NCBI GenBank assembly: GCA_003022125.1
Contig: PXQH01000002.1
Coordinates: forward strand, 56,402-120,401
DNA from: Cyanobacteria bacterium QS_8_64_29
Lineage (GTDB): Bacteria; Cyanobacteriota; Cyanobacteriia; Cyanobacteriales; Rubidibacteraceae
DNA: 64,000 nucleotides
Direction: 5' to 3'
This document shows positions 9,668-18,881 of the stretch, in pieces. The position numbers and the translations under genes are program-made. Positions within the stretch are counted from its first letter, which is position 1. The number at the start of each line of letters is the position of its first letter. Under the pieces are notes generated by a model. The model had not been told where the DNA came from and made no database searches. It saw only the letters and a program-made list of their open reading frames with translations.

Positions 9668-10627
9668 CTAAGGCGCGATTGCGGCACTCAAGGCCTCGGC
9701 TAGGGTGGCCGTCAACCGATGGGTGACCGGCAAGCTATCCACCACCAGCCCGGCACACAGCAGCATCATGTAGGAGATGGAGTACTTGAACAGCGACCGC
9801 GCCAGTTGCCGGTCGGCCGGGGCCTGACTGAGCTGCCAAGCCTTAACCAGCAGGATGGTCCCCAGCGCAAGTGCCAAGCCCCCATAGAGCAAGCCGGCAG
9901 CGCCCAGCGGATAAACCAACAGCAGCGTCATGGGCACTAGCAGCGCGGCGTAGGCCAGAATTTGCCGGGCCGTGTGGGCCTCACCGGCAACCACCGGCAG
10001 CATGGGCACGCCCACCTGGGCGTAGTCATCGCGAATTAGCAGCGCCAGCGCCCAAAAATGCGGCGGCGTCCAGACAAAGACGATCGCAAACAGCAGCAGC
10101 GGCGTCCAGCTCAAATCCCCCGTAACGGCCGCCCAGCCCACCAGCGGCGGCACAGCGCCAGCCGCGCCCCCAATGACGATGTTTTGGGCGCTGCTGCGCT
10201 TGAGCCAGTGCGTATAGACCAGCATGTAGATGCCAATGCCGGATAGGGCGAGCGCCGCGCTGAGTAGGTTGGCCCCCGCAGCCAGCAGGCCAAACGACAG
10301 GGCCGCCAGCACCAGGGCAAAGATCAGCGCGTGGCGCGATCGCACGCGACCGGCCGGGATGGGGCGCGTGCGGGTGCGCGCCATGGCGTCGTCAATGTCG
10401 CGATCGTAGATGCAGTTGAGCGTTTGGGCCGAGGCAGCCGCCAGCGTGCCCCCGGCCAGGGTGACGGCCAGCAACCCCGGATCGATGCGGCCCCGTGAGG
10501 CCAGCCCCATGGCTGCTACGGTTGTTGCCAGCAGCAGCGGAATGATGCGCGGCTTGGTCAGCTGTACGTAGCTTCGGATGGCCTCACCGACGGTCTCGTT
10601 GCGTTGGGGAAGGCTCGTCCCTGCCAT
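9668..10627 (-). CDS. ctaB: Protohaem IX farnesyltransferase (haem O synthase)
   Basis: CtaB attaches a farnesyl group to haem B to make haem O, the precursor of haem A for cytochrome oxidase. The 319-residue membrane protein has the UbiA prenyltransferase hallmark [10 protein letters not shown], with Asn71, Asp75 and Asp79 spaced to bind Mg2+ and diphosphate, and about nine hydrophobic segments. It follows ctaA by 21 bases, so the haem A pathway is encoded in one leftward operon opposite the oxidase genes. Confidence 0.95.
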   Translation of the reverse strand: MAGTSLPQRNETVGEAIRSYVQLTKPRIIPLLLATTVAAMGLASRGRIDPGLLAVTLAGGTLAAASAQTLNCIYDRDIDDAMARTRTRPIPAGRVRSRHALIFALVLAALSFGLLAAGANLLSAALALSGIGIYMLVYTHWLKRSSAQNIVIGGAAGAVPPLVGWAAVTGDLSWTPLLLFAIVFVWTPPHFWALALLIRDDYAQVGVPMLPVVAGEAHTARQILAYAALLVPMTLLLVYPLGAAGLLYGGLALALGTILLVKAWQLSQAPADRQLARSLFKYSISYMMLLCAGLVVDSLPVTHRLTATLAEALSAAIAP

Positions 10628-10648
10628 AGCCAGCGTGGGGTGAGGCGT

Positions 10649-11578
10649 TCAGCCGCTCGGCGCAGCCAGCGGGCGAGCGGCAACAGCGCGATCGCGGGCG
10701 GCCAAAACGGTTAGTGCCACCAGCGAGCCTAACAAGGCCGCACCGACGGTTTGGTGGGTGACCGTCAGCGGTTCGGCGCGCAATTGCAGGTGAAACGTTG
10801 CAAATCCGAGCAACACCTGCAGGACTAGCAAGCTACCAGCCAACGCCGAGAGCCTCCGAAGCAGCGGATGCAGCCCGGGCGTGCGCCGTGCCACTGCCAC
10901 GAGCGCCAGCGTTGCCACCGAGGCCGGAATGAAGCCCAATAGGTGGCCGTTCATGACCCCGCAAAGCTCTGAAGCGCCCAAGCAGCGGCTAACTGCCCAA
11001 CGGGCCGCAATCGAGCCGCCTAGCAGGCTTTGCAGATAAACCAAAACCGCGGCAATGCCTGCCATCCAAGGCAGTTTGGGAGCAGCTGCCGTTCCTTTAT
11101 AGGGGGTCAGCGCCGTCCCCATGGCAATCAGCAGGCCAAAAACAAGCAAGGCCATCCCCAAATGCGCCGTTACGATGTCGGCCTGCAGTAGCTCGGTAAC
11201 GGTGAGGCCCCCGAGAATGCCTTGCGCAACAACCAGCAGCAGGGCCAGCGCCGCCGTTCGAGGCAGCCAGCGCGGTAACCGGTCCCGGTACCGCCAGCAG
11301 AAGCCCACCAGCGCGATCGCGCTAATCCCGATCGCGGCTGCGTCCGCGCGATGGAGCCACTCCAAAAAGACGCGCCAGCTCATTTGCTCGGCCGGAACGA
11401 GCTGGCCGTAGCACAGCGGCCAATCCGGGCAAGCTAGTCCTGCTTCGAAAACGCGCGTTGCGCTGCCAATGGCCATCAAAACGAGCGTGGCAGCTGCGAT
11501 TTGCCAAATCAGGCGCCGAATTTGGCGCTCGGGCTGCTTGCTGCCATCGGGGGTAGCTGCCAGAACCGACTCGCTCAT
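10649..11578 (-). CDS. ctaA: Haem A synthase
   Basis: CtaA oxidises the C8 methyl of haem O to a formyl group, giving haem A. The 309-residue, eight-helix protein shows the family motifs: the cysteine pair CPDWPLC in the first outer loop, EWLHR with a haem-ligand histidine, and a second cysteine pair in SRCLGASELC. These are COX15/CtaA features of the two-cysteine-pair class. It heads the leftward operon ctaA-ctaB-ABC transporter. A divergent promoter region of about 145 bases (11579-11724) separates it from coxB. Confidence 0.93.
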   Translation of the reverse strand: MSESVLAATPDGSKQPERQIRRLIWQIAAATLVLMAIGSATRVFEAGLACPDWPLCYGQLVPAEQMSWRVFLEWLHRADAAAIGISAIALVGFCWRYRDRLPRWLPRTAALALLLVVAQGILGGLTVTELLQADIVTAHLGMALLVFGLLIAMGTALTPYKGTAAAPKLPWMAGIAAVLVYLQSLLGGSIAARWAVSRCLGASELCGVMNGHLLGFIPASVATLALVAVARRTPGLHPLLRRLSALAGSLLVLQVLLGFATFHLQLRAEPLTVTHQTVGAALLGSLVALTVLAARDRAVAARPLAAPSG

Positions 11579-11724
11579 GGGGACCTAGCCTTCGTTCGCG
11601 ACGGGCGGCGCGGGCTAACCTACGATTAACCTAGCATCCGCCTTCGCGGGGTTGCCGTGGCTGTCCCCTGGGCCAGGGCTGTTTTAGGCTAGAGCTGGCG
11701 AGCCGCACGCCCGAGAGGTCAGCC

Positions 11725-12711
11725 GTGAGTACTGCTACCAAGATCGGTATCGGGATTGCCAGCCTAATCGCAGCGGCCCTGAGCTTTTGGTACGGCCAAA
11801 ATCACGGCCTGCTGCCGGAAGCTGCCTCTGGAGACGCCCGCGAGATCGACGATCTGTTCGATCTGATGATGACGATCACGACCGGGCTGTTTTTGCTCAT
11901 CCAGGGGGTGCTGATCTTTGCCGCCATCCGGTTTCGCAAGCGCCCGGACGACGAGACGGACGGGCCGCCTGTGGATGGCAACGTGCGGCTGGAGGTGACC
12001 TGGACGGCCATTCCCACGGTCATCGTGTTGATCCTCTCGGTGTACAGCTTTGAGGTCTACAACGCCATGGGCGGCTTCGATCCCGCAGCGGCCCGGGACG
12101 CGGGTCCCAATACGGCTGCCGAACGCCTGGAGGCGCAGCTGGCAGCTGCCGAAGGGTCGCGACGCAATTTGGCGCTAGGGTTGGGGGCTTCCCCGCTGGA
12201 GCAGCAAGCGGGCGTCAAGCCGCTGACTGTTGAGGTCAAAGGCATGCAGTACGCCTGGATCTTTACCTACCCCGAACTCGGCATTACCGCCGGCGAGCTG
12301 CGCGTTCCCACTGGCCGGCCGGTGGAGCTCAAAATTACGGCCAGCGATGTCATCCACGCCTTCTGGCTGCCCGAGTTTCGTATCAAACAAGACGCCATCC
12401 CCGGCCGCCAGAGTCAAGTGCGCTTCCGCCCGGATCGGGTTGGGACCTATCCCATCGTGTGTGCCGAGCTGTGCGGGCCCTACCACGGGGCCATGAAATC
12501 GCAACTGCGCGTTCAAACGCCAGAGGCCTTCCAGGACTGGATGCAACAGCGAACGGTGGCCCAGGCCCCCGAATCCCAACGCGCGGCCCGCGATCGCTCG
12601 GACCGCGAGTTTCTAACCCCCTATGCCGAGCGCATGGGAGCCGCTGCGACGCTCGGCGAGGGGCTTGAGCCCCAGGCAAGCGCTGCAGCTACTGTAGGGT
12701 TGGGCGATTAG
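11725..12711 (+). CDS. coxB: Cytochrome c oxidase subunit II
   Basis: The 328-residue subunit takes electrons from a soluble cytochrome c or plastocyanin into the aa3-type oxidase. It has two N-terminal helices (about 5-22 and 52-73; a further one near 95-112) and then the cupredoxin domain with the CuA site: CAELCGPYHGAMK supplies two Cys, a His and a Met, and the upstream His is in DVIHAFW. The start is GTG at 11725, with GAGAGG a few bases upstream. A residue stretch of about 40 between the helices and the CuA domain (120-165) is Ala/Glu-rich. It is the first gene of coxBAC. Confidence 0.95.
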   Translation: MSTATKIGIGIASLIAAALSFWYGQNHGLLPEAASGDAREIDDLFDLMMTITTGLFLLIQGVLIFAAIRFRKRPDDETDGPPVDGNVRLEVTWTAIPTVIVLILSVYSFEVYNAMGGFDPAAARDAGPNTAAERLEAQLAAAEGSRRNLALGLGASPLEQQAGVKPLTVEVKGMQYAWIFTYPELGITAGELRVPTGRPVELKITASDVIHAFWLPEFRIKQDAIPGRQSQVRFRPDRVGTYPIVCAELCGPYHGAMKSQLRVQTPEAFQDWMQQRTVAQAPESQRAARDRSDREFLTPYAERMGAAATLGEGLEPQASAAATVGLGD

Positions 12712-12760
12712 GTTCGCCCTACAAGCGAGCCATCCAGCCAGCCGTTAGCGAGGCCAAACT

Positions 12761-14410
12761 ATGGCAGCTCAAGCTACTATCCCTGCAAGCGCTCCGCCCT
12801 CGCCATCCCACCCCCAACGGCGCTGGTGGCACTATTTCAGCTTCAACACCGACCACAAGGTCATCGGCATCCAGTACTTGGTGACCTCGTTTTTGTTCTA
12901 TCTAGTCGGCGGCGCCCTGGCCGGGGTCATGCGCACCGAGCTGGCGACGCCGCAGCCCGATGTGGTTGACCCGGAGCTCTACAACCAGCTGTTTACGGTC
13001 CACGGCACCGTGATGATCTTTTTGTGGATCGTTCCGGCTGGGGCCGGGCTAGCCAACTACCTGCTCCCGCTGATGGTGGGAGCGCGGGATATGGCCTTTC
13101 CCCGGCTGAACGCCGCGGCTTTCTGGCTGATCCCGCCGGCAGGCCTGCTGCTGCTGGCTAGCTTCCTGGTAGAAGCACCGCAAGCCGGCTGGACCTCCTA
13201 CCCGCCGCTGAGCTTGGTGATGGGCAAAGTCGGCGAGGAGATTTGGATCCTGAGCCTGCTGCTGTTGGGGACCTCCTCCATCATGGGGGCGATCAACTTC
13301 ATCACCACCATCGTGCGGATGCGCACCCCCGAGATGGGCTGGAACGACATGCCCCTATTTTGCTGGTCCATGCTGGCCACGTCGTTGATGGTGCTGGTCG
13401 CCACGCCAGTGCTGGCAGCCGCGCTGATCCTGCTGTCGTTTGACTTGCTGGCCGGGACCAGCTTTTTCAATCCGGCTGGCGGCGGCGATCCGGTAGTCTA
13501 CCAGCACATATTCTGGTTCTACTCGCATCCGGCGGTTTACATCATGATCCTGCCCTTTTTTGGGGTCATCTCTGAGGTGCTGCCGGTGCATGCGCGCAAG
13601 CCGCTGTTTGCCTACCGCGCCGTTGCTTACTCCAGCTTGGCTATTAGCGTTTTGGGGCTGCTGGTGTGGGCCCACCACATGTTTACCAGCGGCACGCCGG
13701 CCTGGCTGCGGATGTTTTTTATGGCAGCCACCATGCTCATTGCCGTCCCCACCGGCATTAAGGTCTTTAGCTGGTGCGCCACGCTCTGGGGCGGCAAGCT
13801 TCGGCTCAACAGCGCCATGCTGTTTGGCATGGGGTTTGTCTCGTCGTTTTTGATCGGCGGGTTGAGCGGCGTCATGCTGGCCTCGGTGCCGTTTGATATC
13901 CACGTCCACGACAGCTACTTCATCGTTGCCCACCTGCACTACGTTCTCTTTGGCGGCAGCGTCTTGGGGGTCTTTGCTGCCATTTACCACTGGTTCCCCA
14001 AAATGACGGGCCGCATGCTCAACGAAACCTGGGGTCGGGTGCACTTTGCCCTGACGCTTGTGGGGCTGAACCTGGCCTTTTTGCCCATGCACCAGTTGGG
14101 GTTGATGGGCATGAGCCGGCGCATCGCGCTCTACGATCCCCAGTACGAGACCCTCAACGTCATTTGCACGGTGGGCTCCTACATTTTGGGCGCCTCGACG
14201 CTGCCATTTTTGGCCAACGTGGTTTGGTGCTGGTGGCGGGGGCAGCCGGCGCCGTCCAATCCCTGGCGGGCGCTGACGCTGGAGTGGCAGACCGCATCGC
14301 CGCCCGAGATCGAAAACTTTGAAACGGAACCGGTCTTGTGGTCCGGACCCTACGATTACGGCATCGAGCGGGCGTATTTGCCCCCATCGACGGCCGGCTC
14401 GTCCCAATAA
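12761..14410 (+). CDS. coxA: Cytochrome c oxidase subunit I
   Basis: The 549-residue catalytic subunit holds haem a and the haem a3-CuB centre where O2 is reduced and protons are pumped. Ligand regions are all present: [10 protein letters not shown] (haem a His), [13 protein letters not shown] (CuB His and the Tyr cross-link region), the AHHMFTSG block, and [17 protein letters not shown] (a3 and a His). Twelve membrane segments are expected and seen. It lies 49 bases after coxB. Confidence 0.97.
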   Translation: MAAQATIPASAPPSPSHPQRRWWHYFSFNTDHKVIGIQYLVTSFLFYLVGGALAGVMRTELATPQPDVVDPELYNQLFTVHGTVMIFLWIVPAGAGLANYLLPLMVGARDMAFPRLNAAAFWLIPPAGLLLLASFLVEAPQAGWTSYPPLSLVMGKVGEEIWILSLLLLGTSSIMGAINFITTIVRMRTPEMGWNDMPLFCWSMLATSLMVLVATPVLAAALILLSFDLLAGTSFFNPAGGGDPVVYQHIFWFYSHPAVYIMILPFFGVISEVLPVHARKPLFAYRAVAYSSLAISVLGLLVWAHHMFTSGTPAWLRMFFMAATMLIAVPTGIKVFSWCATLWGGKLRLNSAMLFGMGFVSSFLIGGLSGVMLASVPFDIHVHDSYFIVAHLHYVLFGGSVLGVFAAIYHWFPKMTGRMLNETWGRVHFALTLVGLNLAFLPMHQLGLMGMSRRIALYDPQYETLNVICTVGSYILGASTLPFLANVVWCWWRGQPAPSNPWRALTLEWQTASPPEIENFETEPVLWSGPYDYGIERAYLPPSTAGSSQ

Positions 14411-14487
14411 GGCTCGGACCCAGGCGGGAACGATGGACTGGGCGGCCCGCCTGCTCCCTGCTCGACGCGCTAAGGATAAGAACTGGC

Positions 14488-15102
14488 ATGACAGGCTCGA
14501 CGGTGGGCGAATCCCAGACGGTGCTGGGCGAGACTCAAGCGCCAACGGCGGCTGCCGAGGAACCGGACCATCGCCTGTTTGGCGTTGTCCTGTTCCTGGT
14601 CGCCGAGAGCGCCATCTTTCTAGGCTTTTTTGGGGCTTATTTGATTTACTACTCGACCATGCCCCAATGGCCGCCGCAAGGAACGCCCGAGCTGGAGTTG
14701 GCCTTGCCGGCGGTCAACACGGCCATCCTGGTTGCCAGTAGCTTTGTCATGCACCGCGGCCAAAGCGCCATCAAGGCCGATGACTTGAGCGGGCTGCGGT
14801 TTTGGTTCGGGCTAACGGGCCTGTTGGGCGCGATCTTTTTGGGCGGCCAACTTTACGAGTACGCCACTGTTGAGTTCGGCCTGACCGCCAACTTATTTAC
14901 CAGCGCGTTTTTCGTGCTGACCGGCTTTCACGGCTTGCACGTCACGTTCGGGTTGCTGCTCATTGCCTTGGTGCTGGTGCGCACGCAGCGACCCGGTCAC
15001 TACAGCAGCCAGCACCACTTTGGGGTCGAGGCTGCCGAGCTCTACTGGCACTTTGTCGATGTTGTTTGGATCGTGCTGTTTGGGCTGGTCTATCTGCTCT
15101 AG
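14488..15102 (+). CDS. coxC: Cytochrome c oxidase subunit III
   Basis: The ATG at 14488 gives 204 residues, the usual length of the five-helix form of subunit III in cyanobacteria. An upstream extension to 14338 stays open but only reads through the coxA tail. Motifs include VVLFLVAESAIFLGFFG, FFVLTGFHGLHV and LYWHFVDVVWIVLF, all standard for the family. The stop overlaps that of the convergent glutathione reductase by 4 bases. Confidence 0.95.
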   Translation: MTGSTVGESQTVLGETQAPTAAAEEPDHRLFGVVLFLVAESAIFLGFFGAYLIYYSTMPQWPPQGTPELELALPAVNTAILVASSFVMHRGQSAIKADDLSGLRFWFGLTGLLGAIFLGGQLYEYATVEFGLTANLFTSAFFVLTGFHGLHVTFGLLLIALVLVRTQRPGHYSSQHHFGVEAAELYWHFVDVVWIVLFGLVYLL

Positions 15103-16442
15103 AGCGTGACAAACTCCTCGGCCACGGTGGGATGAATGCCCACGGTGGCGTTGAAATCAGCCTTGGTCGCGCCCATTTTGAGTGCGATCGCCACACCCTG
15201 CACGATCTCGGCGGCACCCTCGCCCACCATGTGGGCGCCCAGCACGCGGTCGGTGCTGTGATCGACCACCAGCTTGACTGTGGTCTTCTCGTCCCGATCA
15301 GTGAGGCTGAGGTGCGTGGCGCGAAACCGCGCCCGATGCACCGCGATCGCCTCACCGTAGCGCTCGCGCGCGAGCGCCTCCGTTAAGCCCACCGTGGCGG
15401 CTTCGGGGATGGTGAACACGGCCGAGGGGACGTTTTCGTAGGCCATGACCCGATCCTGGCCGCCGAACTCGGTATCGGCGAGGGCGCGCCCCTCATTGAT
15501 GGCCACCGGCGTTAGGTTGATGCGGTTGGTGCAGTCGCCCACGGCAAAGATGTGGGGCTGGCTGGTGCGGCTGTAGTCATCGACGCCCACGGCGCCGCGA
15601 TCGGTCTCGATGCCCGCGTTTTCCAAGCCCAGGTTCTGTAGGTTGGGGGCGCGCCCGGTGGCGGCCAGCACGGCATCGACCGTGACGGTCTGGGCGTGGG
15701 CCCCTTGTGTAGTGACCTGGTAGCTGCCATCGGCCTGCTTGTCGATGCGGGCCACATCGCTCTCGGGGAGCAGTTGAATGCCGCGCTGCTGCATGGTGTC
15801 TTGCACCCCGGTGCGGATGTCGCTATCGAAGCTGCGCAGGATCCGCTCGCGGCGCACGATTTGGGTTACTTCGCTGCCCAGGCCGTGCAGGATGCAGGCA
15901 AACTCGGTGGCAATGTAGCCGCCCCCGACGATCGCAACGCGTGGGGATTGCTGGCGCAATCGGAAGACGTCGTCCGAGACCAGGGCGTGCTCCATGCCAG
16001 GCACCTCCGGCTTGACCGGGTGCCCGCCCACGGCGATGGCGATTTTGTCGGCGCTGACCTTGCGATCGCCGAGGTCGATGGTGTGGGCATCCAGCAGCTT
16101 GGCGTAGGCATCGAAAGCCTCCACCCCGGCTTTGTCCAGCGTGCGCTGATAGACCCCGTTGAGACGCTCGACTTCGCGGTCGATCGCCGCCACTAGATGC
16201 GCCCAGTCGAAGCTGGGTTGGCCCAAGCGCCAGCCGTAGCTGCGGGCGTCTTCAAACCCGTCGGCCAAATGAGCAGCATGGACCATGAGCTTTTTGGGAA
16301 TGCAGCCGCGGTTGACGCAGGTGCCCCCCAAGCGATCGACCTCGGCAAGGCCCACTCGCGCCCCATGACCGGCTGCCCGGCGCGCTGTGGCAATGCCACC
16401 CGAGCCGCCGCCAATCACAAACAAATCGTAGTCGTAAGGCAT
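15099..16442 (-). CDS. gor: Glutathione reductase
   Basis: This FAD-dependent disulfide reductase regenerates reduced glutathione. The 447-residue protein has the N-terminal FAD motif GGGSGGIATARRA (11-23), the redox-active pair in GGTCVNRGCIPKK (Cys42 and Cys47), a second Rossmann motif VGGGYIATEFA for the nucleotide, the FAD-binding IFAVGDCTN, and the catalytic HPTVAEE near the C-terminus. The lysine-rich IPKK and the absence of a lipoamide-type extension favour GR over dihydrolipoamide dehydrogenase. It is convergent with coxC. Confidence 0.92.
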   Translation of the reverse strand: MPYDYDLFVIGGGSGGIATARRAAGHGARVGLAEVDRLGGTCVNRGCIPKKLMVHAAHLADGFEDARSYGWRLGQPSFDWAHLVAAIDREVERLNGVYQRTLDKAGVEAFDAYAKLLDAHTIDLGDRKVSADKIAIAVGGHPVKPEVPGMEHALVSDDVFRLRQQSPRVAIVGGGYIATEFACILHGLGSEVTQIVRRERILRSFDSDIRTGVQDTMQQRGIQLLPESDVARIDKQADGSYQVTTQGAHAQTVTVDAVLAATGRAPNLQNLGLENAGIETDRGAVGVDDYSRTSQPHIFAVGDCTNRINLTPVAINEGRALADTEFGGQDRVMAYENVPSAVFTIPEAATVGLTEALARERYGEAIAVHRARFRATHLSLTDRDEKTTVKLVVDHSTDRVLGAHMVGEGAAEIVQGVAIALKMGATKADFNATVGIHPTVAEEFVTL

Positions 16443-16494
16443 GGTCCCCCAGCGCTGCGCTCGTCCCCGCCCAGGCTAGCGCACCTTCAACCGG

Positions 16495-17217
16495 CTATTG
16501 CTGCGACTCGGAATCGGTTTTGGGCTTGGCGGCAGCCGCCGTTGCCGAACGCTTTTTGCTGCCCCGCTTCCCGCTCTGGCGCTGCTGCGACTGCGTTTTT
16601 TGCTGCAGCGAGGCCCGGCCGTTGCGCACTTCCTGCAGCGAGCTGCTCAGGTAGCGCTCCAGCTCGTCCAGAATGGCCTCCGCGTAGCGATCGGCGCCCT
16701 GCTCGATCTGCTCGCACTCGGCGCGGGTTTGCTCGCGCTGCTGCTCGAGCTCGCGCTGGGTTTGCTGGCGCAGCCGATCGAGCTCGGTTTGGGTGTGATC
16801 CTGCAACTGCCGGCACTCTTGCTGGACTTGCTCGCGGATGCGCTGGGCGTCTTGCTCGGCCTGCTGCACGATACCGGTTTCGTCTTTGATTTGGGCCGCT
16901 TGCTGTTGCGCCGCCTCAAGGATGTTCTGCGCTTGCGACTCGGCCTGCTGCAAGATTTCGTTTTTCCACCGGACGATCTCGACGGCTTCATCAAAGGCCG
17001 CCGGCAGGTTCATGCGGACGGCATCGAGCTGCTCGAGCAGCCGCCCCTCGTCCACTAGCGTCCGCCGGGTCAGCGGGATGCGAAAGCTATCCAGAATTAA
17101 GGCTTCGAGCCGGTCCAGCTGTCGTTGGACGTCGAACCCGGCCGATCGCGACTCAGCGGATTGCTCCGACGATTGTCGCTCGGGGGACTGGGCGTCGGCG
17201 GGGTCGGCGCGTGACAT
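16495..17217 (-). CDS. DivIVA-like coiled-coil protein
   Basis: After about 27 Ser/Glu-rich residues, this 240-residue protein has [15 protein letters not shown] and [22 protein letters not shown], then a long Glu/Gln/Arg coiled coil (about 85-210) and a basic Lys/Ser/Ala tail. This is a conserved cyanobacterial protein often labelled DivIVA-like or ATP-synthase-b-like because of its coiled coil. Its function is not established. The ATG at 17217 lies 121 bases inside the end of coaD; no other Met occurs before MNLPAAF, which would remove the conserved start of the domain, so the overlap appears real. Confidence 0.65.
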   Translation of the reverse strand: MSRADPADAQSPERQSSEQSAESRSAGFDVQRQLDRLEALILDSFRIPLTRRTLVDEGRLLEQLDAVRMNLPAAFDEAVEIVRWKNEILQQAESQAQNILEAAQQQAAQIKDETGIVQQAEQDAQRIREQVQQECRQLQDHTQTELDRLRQQTQRELEQQREQTRAECEQIEQGADRYAEAILDELERYLSSSLQEVRNGRASLQQKTQSQQRQSGKRGSKKRSATAAAAKPKTDSESQQ

Positions 17218-17678
17218 CGATATAGGGCTTGCGCGACATTCGGCGGCGTCAGGTGCTCGACCGAGCCACCAAACTGGGCGATTTCTTTCACTACGCTACT
17301 ACTTAAGAAACTATATTCGTTGGAGGTCGCCAAAAAAACCGTCTCTAGCTGCGGCCCGAGGGTCTGATTGGTGTGGGCCATCTGCAACTCTTTTTCAAAG
17401 TCGGAGAGCACGCGCAAGCCGCGCAGCACAACGCTCGCGCCGCGATCGCGGGCGTAGGCAACGGTCAACCCGCTAAAGCTATCGACCTCAACATTGCTCA
17501 AATGCTGGGTGGCCTCCCGGATTTGGGCCATGCGCTCCTGGGCCGAGAACAGCGGCTGCTTGTTGGGGTTGCGCAGGACGGCAACGATGGTGCGCTCGAA
17601 CAGTCGGCTGCCGCGCTCGATGATATCGAGATGGCCGAAGGTGACCGGGTCGAAGCTCCCCGGATAGATCGCAATCAA
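17097..17678 (-). CDS. coaD: Phosphopantetheine adenylyltransferase, extended C-terminus
   Basis: CoaD makes dephospho-CoA from ATP and phosphopantetheine. The core is intact: [16 protein letters not shown] with the HxGH-type nucleotide motif (here TFGH), [14 protein letters not shown] and the ISSS-equivalent [10 protein letters not shown]. The family is usually about 160 residues; here the frame runs to 193. The last 35 or so residues are Pro/Ser/Asn-rich and coincide with the first 40 codons of the coiled-coil gene in another frame. The extra tail is therefore likely a by-product of the overlap, or of a lost stop. Confidence 0.92.
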   Translation of the reverse strand: MIAIYPGSFDPVTFGHLDIIERGSRLFERTIVAVLRNPNKQPLFSAQERMAQIREATQHLSNVEVDSFSGLTVAYARDRGASVVLRGLRVLSDFEKELQMAHTNQTLGPQLETVFLATSNEYSFLSSSVVKEIAQFGGSVEHLTPPNVAQALYRCHAPTPPTPSPPSDNRRSNPLSRDRPGSTSNDSWTGSKP

Positions 17679-17741
17679 AAGCGTGGGTGGGGCCAGCGAC
17701 TACAGTGGGGATTATAGCGGGAGGGGCTCGGGCATCCGCTC

Positions 17742-18862
17742 ATGCCAGCCGATCGAACCACGGCCGCCGATCCCCAACAGCAGCTGGCGCAGGCCGAGGC
17801 ATACTTGCAAACCTCGGTTGCGCCCCAGGCCGGCGCCATCGATCGCGACGCGCGCGCCCTCAAAGCAGCGTTGCAAGGCTTAGGCGATCGCGAGCTTCTG
17901 GCCCTGCGGGTTCCGCCTAGCTGGGGCGGCGCAGGTTTTGATGCCACTGCATTCTGGCAGTTTGGCGCCATGGTGGCTCGCCATTCGGGGGCGCTGGCCT
18001 TTTTACAGGCGCAGCACCAAAGCGCCGCTGCTGCCATTGCCGGCAGCTCTAACGAGTCGCTAAGCATGCGTACTTGCCGCGCCTGGCTCGGGGCGCGGCG
18101 TTGCTGGGGATTGGGTTTTCGCACCTGCGACGCCCGGGCGAGCCCCTAGTCCAAGCCACGCCTACCGAAGGCGGCTACTGCTTGGACGGCCGCGCACCTT
18201 GGGTGACGGGCTGGGCGAGCTTTGATGAATTCGTCATGGGCGCAACCCTGCCGGACGGGCGCGCGCTTTACGGGTTGGTGCCGCTGCAGGACGCAGATTG
18301 CGCCGGCGGCGGAACCGTGCGCTGCTCTGAGCCCATGGATTTGGCCGCCATGGGCTCGACCAATACGGTCAGCGTCGAGCTGGCGGGTTGGCTGCTGCCT
18401 GCCGAGCGCGTCCTGGCGGTGAGACCGGCGGACCGCTTGCAGCAGCGCGATCGCCAAACCGTGCTCAATCATGGCTTCTTTGCCCTGGGCTGCGCGCGCG
18501 CTGCCCTCGATATTGTCGCAGCAGCCCGCGAGCGCAAGCCGCTAGCGGCACTCCAGCAAGCCTGGCAAGCCCTGGACGCCGAACTCACCGGTTGCCGCGA
18601 GGCCATGTTTGCTGCGCTCGAGGCGGAGCAGAGCGTGTTCGAGCAGCGCTTGCAGTTGCGCAGCCAAGCCATCGAGCTGGCCGGTCGCTGCGCGCAAGCG
18701 GCCGTTGTGGCCTCGGGCGGTGCTGCCGCTGCCACGAGCCATCCCGCGCAGCGGGTCTATTGCGAGGCGCTGGCATTTGCCGTTTTCGGCCAAACGCGCG
18801 CCGTCATGGAAACTTCACTGGCGCGCCTGAGCGGATGCGGCGGCGAGGCGAGCGCTGGGTAA
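17742..18862 (+). pseudogene. Acyl-CoA dehydrogenase-like protein, one frameshift
   Basis: Two frames join near 18060-18068. The first (from ATG 17742) gives ALRVPPSWGGAGFDATAFW and FLQAQHQSAAAAIAGSSNESL, the second continues YLPRLARGAALLGIGFSHLRR and then GYCLDGRAPWVTGWASFDEFV. Together they make about 373 residues of an acyl-CoA dehydrogenase fold. One missing base restores the frame across SNESL and AYLPRL. Such divergent family members in cyanobacteria have no assigned substrate. As written the product would stop at codon 135. The gene starts divergently from coaD, and the DUF2157-like gene follows after 19 bases. Confidence 0.75.
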
Positions 18863-18881
18863 TCCCGCGCAGAGGGAGGCG

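Noticed and set aside
13355..14545. Minus-strand frame of 396 codons opposite coxA
   Set aside because: Coding density, motifs and conservation all belong to coxA; the antisense product is His/Gln/Arg-rich without a recognisable fold.
15099..16442. Dihydrolipoamide dehydrogenase or mercuric reductase instead of glutathione reductase
   Set aside because: GGTCVNRGCIPKK and the overall length fit glutathione reductase; no lipoyl or MerA metal-binding domain is present.
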